Assembly (NCBI GenBank): GCA_019635215.1
Contig: JAHBZZ010000017.1
Location: 1 to 64,000, forward strand
Direction: 5' to 3'
Source of the DNA: Nitrosomonas sp.
GTDB taxonomy: Bacteria; Pseudomonadota; Gammaproteobacteria; Burkholderiales; Nitrosomonadaceae
DNA: 64,000 nt
Shown here: piece after piece, positions 8,575 to 16,648 of the stretch
Numbering within the stretch: the first letter of the stretch is position 1
How the letters are laid out: each line of letters starts with the position of its first letter
Program-made: the position numbers and the translations under genes
Notes under the pieces: model-generated
Database searches by the model: none
What the model was told of the DNA's origin: nothing
The model's input: only the letters and a program-made list of their open reading frames with translations

Positions 8575-8697
8575 TTGCGGGTTTGCAGATTCAACATGTT
8601 GTTGAACCGTTTTTTACGTGGGTTTATTAAATTGTTGAGGGAATAGTGAGGAGAAAATAAATTCTTTGCGTGCAAAATTGCATGAATCTGACTACTA
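8563..8697 (+). repeat. 135-bp direct repeat, right copy (traF 3' end plus downstream)
   Basis: This has the same length and order as 3715-3849, with about 8 mismatches over 135 positions. The left edge lies within the last codons of darG. The right edge ends with ACTACTA and is followed by unrelated AT-rich sequence. The pair brackets the block containing the KfrA-like gene, IS91 and darTG. Confidence 0.85.
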
Positions 8698-8825
8698 AGG
8701 GAAATTTAAAGTTATTGATTAATAATCAAGTTGTTATATTATTAACGCCTATTGCTTATAACTTTATCAGTTTTAACGAGCGACTGAGTTCGCCACAAGC
8801 TTTAAAGCGGTTAATGAAAGAAATA

Positions 8826-9873
8826 CCTGATTAGAAAGATTCTTCAGCTTGCCGGAGCCAACGTGCCGGGCGAGGCCCGGTAGTGGCTGCAGCGACGAAC
8901 AGGCGTAGAGGGAGCGCTTCAAGATGGAAGCGCCGGTTGAAACGGTAAACAAACGCACCGAGGTAACGAGTTCCGTATTTGGCGAAATCGAATGCATGAT
9001 AAGCGCCACCCAGGCTGGTTTTGAGGTTGCCCAAAACCGTATTGATCCAGTTGAATTCTGGCAAATCCTTAGGCTTGCGACCGTCCGCGACGATTGCCCG
9101 GTGCTGACAGCCAGCATCAGTAACCCCGGCAAAACAACCCAATCCATCGGAAGTGACTATACAACCTGGCGCGAGGTCAGCGGTAGCCCAGTCAAAAACC
9201 GCTTTGCGCGTAAAACCAGGAACCGGTGCCATTTTAATATACAGGGGACGGCCTTCGGCGCTGAGCGAGATCGCCGCCACAAAAGGTACCTTGTTCTCGG
9301 AGCCCCGGCCTGCCTTGCCACCAGCCAATTCTCCGCCAAGGTAAGCGTCATCCGCCTGGACATTACCACACAGCGTATACTTGGCATCCCGTTCGAGCAT
9401 CGCCTATATCAGTTTCTTCTGAATCAGCCGGGCCGTGGGGTAACTCACGCCCAGCTGCCGCTTAAGGTCGAGTGCCGACAAGCCGGTCTTGGCTTGGCTG
9501 ATCAGATAAATTGCCAAGAACCAAATGCTTAGCGCCAAGTGCGTGCTTTGGAACAAGGTGCCTGCGATCAGAGATGTCTGTAACCGGCAGCACTTGCATT
9601 GGAAGTTCTTGTGTTTTCCTACCTTAAGCAAGTAGTAATTCGCGTTGCCGCAGCCTGGGCAGCTGAATCCTTGCGGCCAACGGGACGCTTCCAATGCATC
9701 CGCGCATTGCTCATCTGTGCCAAACTGGGCAAGGAATGCAGGTAGGGACAAGCCTGCTTGGAATTGGATACGGTTCATGGCCATGGCAATTTCTCTTGGA
9801 TGGGTTTGTTTGAGTCAGTATGCGCCTTATAATAGAAAAAATCGGGTTCGGCTGAAGAATCTTTCTAATCAGG
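8826..9873 (-). mobile_element. IS1595-family insertion sequence, complete ends, dead transposase
   Basis: Perfect 23-bp terminal inverted repeats occur at 8826-8848 (CCTGATTAGAAAG...) and 9851-9873. The 5-bp flanks are both AAATA; this may be a short target duplication or chance, since the family usually makes 8 bp. The length of 1048 bp and the single transposase frame are normal for IS1595-type elements. Confidence 0.85.
8831..9784 (-). pseudogene. IS1595-family transposase interrupted by an in-frame amber codon
   Basis: The N-terminal part (9784 to 9407) has the zinc-ribbon CPGCGNANYYLLKVGKHKNFQCKCC broken into two CxxC pairs, and ends ARLIQKKLI. The C-terminal part (9400 to 8831) has the DDE domain: GNVQADDAYLGGE, VTSDGL and LGNLKTSLGGAYHAF. 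A TAG at 9406-9404 separates the halves in the same frame. Homologues usually have LIQKKLIQAMLERD, so one C-to-T change (CAG to TAG) explains it. The transposase is inactive unless amber is suppressed. Confidence 0.85.
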
Positions 9874-9980
9874 AAATAACTTGAAAAAAATTGAAAGGAT
9901 ACTGTTGAAAGCTATAAAAAAAGATCAGAGAAATGAAAACTTTGTTGCGATAAATAGGAATTGTCTTGGAAGGGATCTGC

Positions 9981-10757
9981 ATGAGCGCTACTGAAAGTGC
10001 AGCTGAGTCGCTTCTAAACATTAAACAAGCCGCTAAGATTCTGAATGCCAGTGAAATATCTTTGAGACGCTGGAGTGATGCGGGTAAGTTGCCTTGCATG
10101 CGTATAGGAGTCAAACGCGAGAGGAGATATCGCTTAACTGATATCCTGGCTTATCTTGAGCAGGATCAAGCACCTGTAAATATTGCTACATTTGAGCACG
10201 CTACCCGCCGAATCGCTCATATTGATCTTGAGGGTATCGCAATTAATTATGGCAGCCACTTATGCGCGTTTTATGACACTGATTCGGGACGACTTAAATT
10301 AGCACTGCCATTTTTGCTCGGTGGTCTTCAATCCGGCAATCGCTGTTTTCTGGTTGCTACCAAGGAAGTTCAATCTATTATCATCAATGAACTACGTGAT
10401 GTCAGATCCTGTATTGATCAGGATATTCAAGATGGACAGCTCGTTATAACGGATGGCATATCAAACAGTACGGAGCTATATGCTTTTTTCGAGAATGCTT
10501 TTCTGAATGCAAACAAACAAGGAATTCAGGGTTTACGAGTACTTGGCGATATGGCTTGGACCATACAAAAAGGTATGGGTATTGCAGACTTAAACGATTT
10601 TGAGAGTCAATACAATCAGGGACTCGGACACCGATTCCCCGTTGTTAGTCTATGTCAATATGATGCCAGATTGTTTTCTGGCACCGCAATATTGAGTGCT
10701 CTCAAGTGTCATGATGATACTTTCCATTATCCATTGAGGCATTTCTTGGGCGCATGA
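9981..10757 (+). CDS. DcmR-like regulator: MerR-type HTH fused to MEDS sensory domain
   Basis: The 258-residue protein begins with an excisionase/MerR-type helix-turn-helix (LLNIKQAAKILNASEISLRRWSDAGKLPCMR, then RRYRLTDILAYLEQ). A MEDS domain follows (HIDLEGIAINYGSHLCAFYDT, LPFLLGGLQSGNRCFLVATKE, GLRVLGDMAW, FPVVSLCQYDARLFSG). DcmR, the type member, represses dichloromethane dehalogenase genes; related proteins regulate varied targets. I take the ATG at 9981, preceded by AAGGGA. It stands alone between two insertion sequences, so its target may have been lost. Confidence 0.8.
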   Translation: MSATESAAESLLNIKQAAKILNASEISLRRWSDAGKLPCMRIGVKRERRYRLTDILAYLEQDQAPVNIATFEHATRRIAHIDLEGIAINYGSHLCAFYDTDSGRLKLALPFLLGGLQSGNRCFLVATKEVQSIIINELRDVRSCIDQDIQDGQLVITDGISNSTELYAFFENAFLNANKQGIQGLRVLGDMAWTIQKGMGIADLNDFESQYNQGLGHRFPVVSLCQYDARLFSGTAILSALKCHDDTFHYPLRHFLGA

Positions 10758-10909
10758 ATTTATAGAGCGATTTCTTGTATCGATGTTACAAAGTGTAGTG
10801 GAAAAATAGCGCTTAACCTAACTGAGGTTCCCCCTGTTTTTCGTCTTCCAATGGGTGAACAGTTTTATGCTATCAGTTCATCCTGATGTTGAGTAATATA
10901 TAATAAATA

Positions 10910-11140
10910 AACCCCCGGATCTGCCGGGGGACTTCCGAAGGTTTTACCGTTACGGCAGTCGTCGTAACGGTCTCGTCCCAACCACAAGACGAGGAGTCAA
11001 AGATGAAGGAGTAGCAAAGTTTGAGTCATACACGCTGGGATTGTAAATATCATGTGGTATTTATTCCGAAGCGGCGAAAAAAGCTGTTATTTGGCAAACT
11101 CAGGAAGCATATAGGGGAAGCTCAGTTGGAGGTAGCGTAG
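10910..11140 (+). mobile_element. IS200/IS605-type left end with truncated transposase
   Basis: A CCCCCGG-ATCTG-CCGGGGG hairpin at about 10912-10930 is the kind of subterminal structure found at IS200 ends. From ATG 11003 the frame reads MKE*QSLSHTRWDCKYHVVFIPKRRKKLLFGKLRKHIGE and stops at 11140. That is the conserved IS200 TnpA N-terminus, with an amber codon replacing the usual tyrosine at codon 4. The catalytic HUH pair, tyrosine and right end are missing. It is a dead fragment. Confidence 0.75.
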
Positions 11141-11290
11141 TTTGTGCGATCATAGCTAGAGCAACGGGTTCCAGTAGCGTTTTTTGAGAGTGTAATGTGG
11201 CATTTAGTTTCATGGCTAACCAGACTAAATGCCGGAATGATCTTATTGGGCGGATCGCAAGAATCCCTTCATCAATGGGTAATAGAGCAA

Positions 11291-12241
11291 TCAATAAGCA
11301 ACCTTAAACGTTGGACTATCCTCTGGCCGGGTTTTGCGATGATCATAAATTCTTGTGGTAGCAATATTGGCATGACCCAACCATTCTTGCACTTTCGCAA
11401 TATCTGCTTGATGATCGAGTGCATTGGTGGCTGCCGTTGCGCGTAACGAATGTGCGCCGATCTTGAACCCCAGTTTTTCAGAGTATCTCTGTACCAACTT
11501 ATAAACACCGTCTGGCGTAATTGGTTTTTGTGATTCCTTATCTCGATTATTACTGGCTGAACGGAATAATGCCCCCGTATCTTCCAGGCCATGCCCAGCT
11601 GCATCGAGATAATCATGGATTAAGCCACTGGCGGCAGGATGCAATGGTAAATATCGTGTTTTGCCCCCTTTGCCGGATATTTTCATATGTGGCACACCAC
11701 GCCGCTCCTGCTTAAAATCCTTGACCTTCAATCGGCACAATTCATCACGCCGCAGTGCGTGATAGAGTAGGGTGGCCAGTATCGCACGATCGCGCTTGCC
11801 CTTAAGTGAGCTACCATCCGGCGCATCGAGCAATTCACGTGCCTGATGATCGCCGATTGCCGGAGTTTTTCCTTCATAACTTTCTACCGCTGGTCGCTTT
11901 ACACCCTTGACTGGATTATGCGTAACTGTATTTTTCTCACACAGGTACTCAAATAAAGAAGATATTGCCGCCAAACGGTGCCGAATGCTCATGCTACTTA
12001 ATGTTCGACTCAACAAATCATCGCGCCAGGCAATAATATGAGCACGAGTTACAATTCTGAATTCTTCCGGATTCTGAATGCCCGTGAAATTCATAAAATC
12101 CTTTAAGGCATTTTCATAGGCACGCCGAGTCTCGACGTTACCTAAGTTGGCAAACCATTCAACTTCAGGTGGAACATCTGCAAGGCCCTGAAATTCTTTT
12201 GCAGTAAGTGCGCGATTGACTGTAGTAATAAGATCTGTCAT
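11291..12241 (-). CDS. Tyrosine recombinase/integrase (XerC/D-like)
   Basis: The 316-residue protein has an N-terminal SAM-like domain (TRRAYENALKDFMNFT) and a complete catalytic domain: Arg164 (LRRDEL), Lys194 (GKGGKTRYLPL), His264 and Arg267 (AHSLR), His290 (LGHANI) and Tyr299 (TTRIYDH). All catalytic residues are present, so it should be active. It starts one base after the parE stop (TAA-C-ATG), forming one operon with parDE. It could integrate an element or resolve multimers; I found no convincing att site or dif-like core next to it. Confidence 0.92.
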   Translation of the reverse strand: MTDLITTVNRALTAKEFQGLADVPPEVEWFANLGNVETRRAYENALKDFMNFTGIQNPEEFRIVTRAHIIAWRDDLLSRTLSSMSIRHRLAAISSLFEYLCEKNTVTHNPVKGVKRPAVESYEGKTPAIGDHQARELLDAPDGSSLKGKRDRAILATLLYHALRRDELCRLKVKDFKQERRGVPHMKISGKGGKTRYLPLHPAASGLIHDYLDAAGHGLEDTGALFRSASNNRDKESQKPITPDGVYKLVQRYSEKLGFKIGAHSLRATAATNALDHQADIAKVQEWLGHANIATTRIYDHRKTRPEDSPTFKVAY

Positions 12242-12242
12242 G

Positions 12243-12590
12243 TTATTTGTCTAGCTCAGCATTTTTATACGGCGTTTCACTACCCATAATTGCTTCATAA
12301 TCTCTACCACCATAAAAGATATTAAGAATGGTGACGCTTTGTTTATTCTCATTAACCTCAAAAGCTGCAATCGCGTTTTTATCAATGGCAACGATTCTGA
12401 GATTCTTGCGCAAATCATCGCGCTGTTGTCCAATCAAAGGTGTTGTTTTAAGGTCATGACACTTTTGGCGTAATTTCTCTATATATGCCCACGCGACTTC
12501 AGGAAGTCCGCTCTTTTCAGTTATATATTCATAAATATCAGTCAGGTCTTGTATTGCATCGGGTGTTAAATACACCTCATAGCTTTTCAT
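12243..12590 (-). CDS. parE: ParE/RelE-superfamily toxin
   Basis: The 115-residue protein has the ParE fold pattern: KSYEVYLTPDAIQDLTDIYEYI at the N-terminus, the RxNLRIVAIDKNAIAAFEV strand region and a C-terminal VTILNIFYGGRDYEAI. ParE toxins poison DNA gyrase; RelE-type relatives cut mRNA, and the sequence favours ParE. Its start overlaps the end of the antitoxin gene by 14 bp, and the recombinase follows immediately. Confidence 0.85.
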   Translation of the reverse strand: MKSYEVYLTPDAIQDLTDIYEYITEKSGLPEVAWAYIEKLRQKCHDLKTTPLIGQQRDDLRKNLRIVAIDKNAIAAFEVNENKQSVTILNIFYGGRDYEAIMGSETPYKNAELDK

Positions 12591-12873
12591 GGCCTGGTGC
12601 GCTTATCCGTTGTTGATGAAGCTGCTCTAGCTTTTCAAACACAGCATCCAGCAGAACCGGTTCACCACTGTGTGCGGATTGTTCTAGACGTGCCCGAATG
12701 GAAGCGATTCTCGCGTGATGTTCTTCTTCATGCCTTTGCCATAAACGCATCGCTTCACGAATAACCTCGCTTGTGGAAGCGTAAGCACCATCCTTCACTT
12801 TTTCTCTAATAATATTCAGCATATCCGGTGGAAGGGTAATGCTGATTTTTTCTGCTTTATCGGTGCGCTTCAT
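12577..12873 (-). CDS. parD: ParD-like ribbon-helix-helix antitoxin
   Basis: The 98-residue protein has an N-terminal RHH domain (EKISITLPPDMLNIIREKVKDGAYASTSEVIREAMRLW) and a C-terminal toxin-binding tail. This is the usual ParD organisation, with the antitoxin first. It neutralises the ParE encoded downstream and should autorepress through the palindrome at 12914-12930. Confidence 0.88.
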   Translation of the reverse strand: MKRTDKAEKISITLPPDMLNIIREKVKDGAYASTSEVIREAMRLWQRHEEEHHARIASIRARLEQSAHSGEPVLLDAVFEKLEQLHQQRISAPGHEKL

Positions 12874-12913
12874 TTTTTATTTCCTAGGCATGTTTTTAAT
12901 TACTTCTAAATAG

Positions 12914-12930
12914 GTAGGATAATATCCTAC
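12914..12930. promoter_or_regulatory. Palindrome upstream of parD, likely ParD operator
   Basis: GTAGGATA-A-TATCCTAC is a perfect inverted repeat about 40 bp upstream of the parD start, overlapping AT-rich promoter-like sequence. The operator role is inferred from position and the family's autoregulation. Confidence 0.6.
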
Positions 12931-12989
12931 TCAATGAAATTTAATAAAGCAAAAAATATTTTATTCTTCCTGAATTACAAAACCTATTT

Positions 12990-13019
12990 TACTATTGATA
13001 ACATATTTTATCAATAGTA
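12990..13019. promoter_or_regulatory. 11-bp-arm inverted repeat between parD and mazE
   Basis: TACTATTGATA and TATCAATAGTA form a perfect inverted repeat around 8 bp. It lies in the divergent promoter region of the two toxin-antitoxin operons, and either antitoxin could bind it. Confidence 0.5.
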
Positions 13020-13076
13020 GAGTAGGAGACTTATCAAAAAGTATTTTTGTACAAAATATCAGATGGAGTATTTAAA

Positions 13077-13098
13077 TATCATACTATATAGTATGATA
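13077..13098. promoter_or_regulatory. 22-bp perfect palindrome upstream of mazE-like gene
   Basis: TATCATACTAT followed by its exact complement ATAGTATGATA lies 30 bp before the antitoxin start, the usual operator position for an autoregulated RHH antitoxin. Confidence 0.65.
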
Positions 13099-13128
13099 AC
13101 TATTTATTCACAATAGTGTGAGCATAGT

Positions 13129-13359
13129 ATGACACATCGAACGACCATTACTCTGGATGATGAAAGTTTTGCATTTCTGAATAATATTGCAGGTGACAAT
13201 CGTAGTGCTTATATCAACGAACTTTTAAAACAGGAGCGCAAGAACTATCTCAAGCAAGCTTTACTCAAGGCAAATCAGGAGGAAGCCCAGGATATCGATT
13301 ACCAGAAAGAACTAAAAGAATGGGATACAACCCTGTCCGATGGTCTCTCAAATGGCTGA
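13129..13359 (+). CDS. mazE: MazE-like RHH antitoxin
   Basis: The 76-residue protein has an N-terminal ribbon-helix-helix segment (RTTITLDDESFAFLNNIAG, then SAYINELLKQE) and an acidic C-terminal tail that would wrap the toxin. It precedes and overlaps a MazF-type toxin, so partner and function follow from context. It is probably autoregulated at the palindrome at 13077-13098. Confidence 0.8.
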   Translation: MTHRTTITLDDESFAFLNNIAGDNRSAYINELLKQERKNYLKQALLKANQEEAQDIDYQKELKEWDTTLSDGLSNG

Positions 13360-13693
13360 GTTTAAGCAACTAGATATTTATTGGGTTGACCTGGAGCCAA
13401 CTAAGGGCGCGGAAACTAAGAAGCTAAGACCGTGCGTGATTGTTCAAGGAGACATTGTGAATATCGAATCGAAAACCCTGGTTGTGGCACCTATGCTACC
13501 TAACCATAAATCCTGGCCATTTGCAGTAAATCTAACGCCAACTAGTAATAATGGACTGGATAAAGATCGTCATATTAATCTCAAGCAATTGCGTGCAGTT
13601 GATATCTCTCGAATTAGCAAAAGGCAAGGTAGGCTTGAGAATCAATATCTGCAATCGATCAAACAAGCTTTAGCAATTGTATTTGATTTGTAA
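13352..13693 (+). CDS. mazF: MazF/PemK-family endoribonuclease toxin
   Basis: The product has the MazF hallmarks DIYWVDLEPTKGAETKKLRPCVIVQ near the N-terminus, VVAPML in the core and VDISRISKRQGRL near the C-terminus. MazF toxins cleave mRNA at short specific sequences. I start it at the ATG at 13352, which overlaps the antitoxin stop; an ATG at 13340 in the same frame is also possible and adds four residues. It appears complete at about 113 residues. Confidence 0.85.
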   Translation: MAEFKQLDIYWVDLEPTKGAETKKLRPCVIVQGDIVNIESKTLVVAPMLPNHKSWPFAVNLTPTSNNGLDKDRHINLKQLRAVDISRISKRQGRLENQYLQSIKQALAIVFDL

Positions 13694-13966
13694 TTATCCT
13701 TAATATTCTGCAGCAAATCTGTTACATAAATCTTAAATAGGCAGTGTGTCTATATGGAGAACCAAAAGTTGAAGGCTGTATGAAAATAGCGGGAAAAGAA
13801 CTTTAAATGGTAAATTGTTAATGATTTGGATTGTGGGCCATGAAATTTTTAATAATAATGTTGTAAGCTTAGATCCAAGTTCTTGACCTGGCAAGTTGCA
13901 CAATTATGGTTTCAGACAATATCGGAAAATTTGTTCACTCATCTCGTTATCTGCATAGGCTCTAGA
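13694..13966. other. Intergenic, no gene seen
   Basis: This AT-rich stretch after mazF has no convincing reading frame. It leads into a transposase remnant on the minus strand. Confidence 0.4.
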
Positions 13967-14108
13967 CTAGCAGAGATTAAAAATATCTGATGAGTTGCCA
14001 CAGTTTTCAATAGCAAGTTCATCAGGCTGTTTTTTCCAGCGCCATTCAGATTCTTTCAAAGGCAATTCAAAGTTTACTGATACACCATTAAACTTCGCAA
14101 GTCGTCGT
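13967..14108 (-). pseudogene. IS1595-type transposase C-terminal remnant
   Basis: The minus strand reads RRLAKFNGVSVNFELPLKE, then SEWRWKKQPDELAIENCG to a stop at 13967. This resembles the extreme C-terminus of ISXO2-like transposases (FNG...F-LHLKECEWR). The rest of the gene is missing. It is a different sequence from the IS1595 element at 8826-9873. Confidence 0.5.
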
Positions 14109-14225
14109 CATACACCAGAAATGATCATAGCTCGACGAAAAACAGAGGGAACCTCACACTGCTTTCTACCGATATTTTCCGCCAGATTGTATAAAACAGC
14201 TCAGAAACCAGCATGCTGATAACTC

Positions 14226-14420
14226 TCAAGAATAAACAAATCCTATGGGACTTTTGGTACCTTTATGCTGCTTTAAATGCACGATATACAGGAAGCGCCA
14301 GCCGTAATAGTGGCCGGTGAACAGCATTCCCAGCGCTGAGTTCAATACATCGATATCCCCGGAATAGTTGTAAATCGCAGTTTGTGCGATTTGAAACAGT
14401 TCGTCAGTTTTTTTCATCAC
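14226..14420 (-). CDS. Small hypothetical protein, probably C-terminally truncated
   Basis: The 64-residue frame MKKTDELFQIAQTAIYNYSG... ALGMLFTGHYYGWRFLYIVHLK reads like a genuine small protein with a Gly/Trp-rich middle. I cannot assign a function. The last 15 residues (QHKGTKSPIGFVYS) look unrelated to the rest, which suggests a frameshift or truncation. Confidence 0.4.
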   Translation of the reverse strand: MMKKTDELFQIAQTAIYNYSGDIDVLNSALGMLFTGHYYGWRFLYIVHLKQHKGTKSPIGFVYS

Positions 14421-14537
14421 TCTATACCGATGGATTCCTGCTTCTATTCAGCCCTAGCGTACTTCGCTATTTGTTTAAAGAGAAGCTAACTTCAAAAGTT
14501 CCGAGGGTTCCGGCTTACAACCCCCTCATACAAAAAC

Positions 14538-16022
14538 TTAAACACTCTGATTTGGACGACCTTCAATAAGATGCAACCGATACTTTAAAGCATGGTGAGT
14601 CCTAAAATCCTTTTCAATATTCATTTTTAGATTTGGTGTACTACAAACATACTCCCATCGTCCTTGTTTCTTCTGGCCAATAATCGAGTTATCAAAAAGA
14701 AACCCCAAATGCTCTCTTTTTTTACCTTCACTCGGTGATGAAAACTCATTATCGTATTTATTTGAAAAATCGATATAGCTAAAAGTCTCAACCTGAATCG
14801 TTTGAAGTACAGTTAGAAGTTTTTCTATCTCTGGAAACTGATTTGACCATTCATCAATCAGTTCATTATAAACACTTGCTGATGCTTCTCTATCAGCTTC
14901 GTACAACTCATTTGTAGTATATAAACCTGATATATTAGGTTTATGACATGCACGAATTTCATTAAAATAAACAATTACATCTCTCGGTCTAAAAAAAGAC
15001 CTTCGAGTAATATACTTAAACGGCGGTGTACCTTGTCGGACAAAATTAATTTCAAAAAGATTTCCAGATTTACGTTCATTATCAATAGAAATACTGCTAG
15101 GTGCATATTTCTTGATACGCTCAAAGTACATATCGTCTAGACTGTCAGAATTCCATGAAATAATAATTGCGCTATCTTGCAGAAGTTTATTTTTATCATT
15201 AAATTTCAGAGAGTGATAAATATCTGTTCTTAAAAAAGGGACAACTTTCAAGTTCTTTGATAGTTCGATATCAAGAGCAATACTCCGACAAACATTTAAC
15301 AAGTTAATTAAAACTTTGCTGTATTCCTCAATTTCACTATCCAACCAGTTCTCATCAAGCTGATCAAGTGCAATCAATATCTTATAATTACCGCAATTTT
15401 TTTTAAAAATACTTTCAAAGTAGCCAAGCAAAGTAAACGCGTTAGATCTCAACTTTGTCTGTAACTGTTTATTTGCAGCAATCTCTTCAAATGACATTTC
15501 CCCAGCGGCAAAAGAGAAATCCTCTAACTCTACATTAGGCCCCTTGATAGCAGATAGGCTACTAATTTTTGAAAAAATTATCTCAGTGAGCGATGGATCA
15601 GGACTTCCATATATCTTATTAATATAAGACTCAGCCCATTTGAGTTCTCTGTTTAATTCTTCATTATTGGCTTTCTTTATTTCTAGCAGCCGCGACAATC
15701 CTTTCACGAAAAATAAATACCGCCAGCTCTTTTGATATGCAGATAACTCGCCCGCAATAGATTCTTTATAAAGTTGATGAGCGGGCCAAGGATAATCACC
15801 AAAATTAATGCAAATCGTATGATACTCATTCAAATTACAGCTATTTGATTGTTTAAGATATTCATAAATCGCGGTCTTTCCCATCCCCTTTCTACCAAGA
15901 ACTAACCATGATCTACTATTAGTGATTTTCTTAATTTCAGGCAACTTAAAAAAGTAGCTTTGTAAATCAGTATCAGTTTCAGCTGATACCAGAAATTCTG
16001 GAAACCATTCTTTTATATCCAT
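14538..16022 (-). CDS. Large P-loop ATPase resembling the Sll1717 family
   Basis: The 494-residue ATPase has Walker A GRKGMGKT at residues 43-50 and Walker B ILIALDQLDE at about 215-224. A later RSFFRPRDVIVYFNE block resembles the arginine-containing sensor region of this family. The C-terminal part from about residue 380 is helical, with no recognised effector domain. GGGGT precedes the ATG at 16022. Proteins of this type often sit alone in defence islands, and a defence role fits the neighbourhood, but nothing in the sequence proves it. No partner gene is adjacent: a 626-bp gap separates it from the NACHT gene. Confidence 0.65.
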   Translation of the reverse strand: MDIKEWFPEFLVSAETDTDLQSYFFKLPEIKKITNSRSWLVLGRKGMGKTAIYEYLKQSNSCNLNEYHTICINFGDYPWPAHQLYKESIAGELSAYQKSWRYLFFVKGLSRLLEIKKANNEELNRELKWAESYINKIYGSPDPSLTEIIFSKISSLSAIKGPNVELEDFSFAAGEMSFEEIAANKQLQTKLRSNAFTLLGYFESIFKKNCGNYKILIALDQLDENWLDSEIEEYSKVLINLLNVCRSIALDIELSKNLKVVPFLRTDIYHSLKFNDKNKLLQDSAIIISWNSDSLDDMYFERIKKYAPSSISIDNERKSGNLFEINFVRQGTPPFKYITRRSFFRPRDVIVYFNEIRACHKPNISGLYTTNELYEADREASASVYNELIDEWSNQFPEIEKLLTVLQTIQVETFSYIDFSNKYDNEFSSPSEGKKREHLGFLFDNSIIGQKKQGRWEYVCSTPNLKMNIEKDFRTHHALKYRLHLIEGRPNQSV

Positions 16023-16648
16023 TTATTACCCCATATCGGAAAAATTCCGACGCCATTATAACAATCCAAACTATACGGAATAGGCTAGAATCAAAGAGAA
16101 ACAGTTACGGAGTCTGAAGTCCAAATATGAGTCTATAGATCCGCCAATCTGACTAATCTAGGGTTATTCTGCATAAAGGTACGTAACGCGCCATAGTATT
16201 TCTGCCATGTTATTGAAAATGAATCAATATCATCTTTTTTGGAACTTCCAAATTTAAGTGTAAAAAACAACTAGATTTTAGGGGTTGAAGAATAATCGTT
16301 TTTCATTAAAATTCAGGCGATTAGTAATTCTTATGCGGTGCGTTATGTACCTTTATGCAGAATAACCCTCTATACTGGATTTCGGAATCTCAGAAAATAC
16401 TCTAACCGTTGCGGACAAACATAAAACTAAAATTACTATGTAACATTTGGTCCTTTCCTAACTTTTTACCCATCATTGAGAAATATGAAATTCGCTATGA
16501 GTTAAACGATAAAGTTATTTATATATTGCGACTTTGGCATTTTCGGGAAGACCGTTAGTAGATTAAATAGTAACCACCTAAAATCCCATGAAACAATTCT
16601 GTCGTTTGTTTAAATGCACCCTTTATGAGCTATTCTTTCTCTCGTTAA
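16023..16648. other. Gap without genes; contains a MITE-like element
   Basis: No credible coding frame was seen. The middle (16161-16368) is a small inverted-repeat element, listed separately. The flanks are AT-rich and hold the promoter of the P-loop ATPase gene at the left. Confidence 0.5.
16161..16368. mobile_element. 208-bp MITE-like element with near-perfect terminal inverted repeats
   Basis: The left end (GGGTTATTCTGCATAAAGGT...) and right end (...ACCTTTATGCAGAATAACCC) are inverted repeats of about 32 bp with two mismatches. The element is flanked by direct TCTA at 16157-16160 and 16369-16372, a probable 4-bp target duplication. It has no coding capacity, so it must be mobilised in trans by an unidentified transposase. 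Confidence 0.7.

Noticed and set aside
13995..14219. Plus-strand frame of 74 codons
   Set aside because: The minus strand here carries a recognisable transposase C-terminus, so this frame is its shadow.
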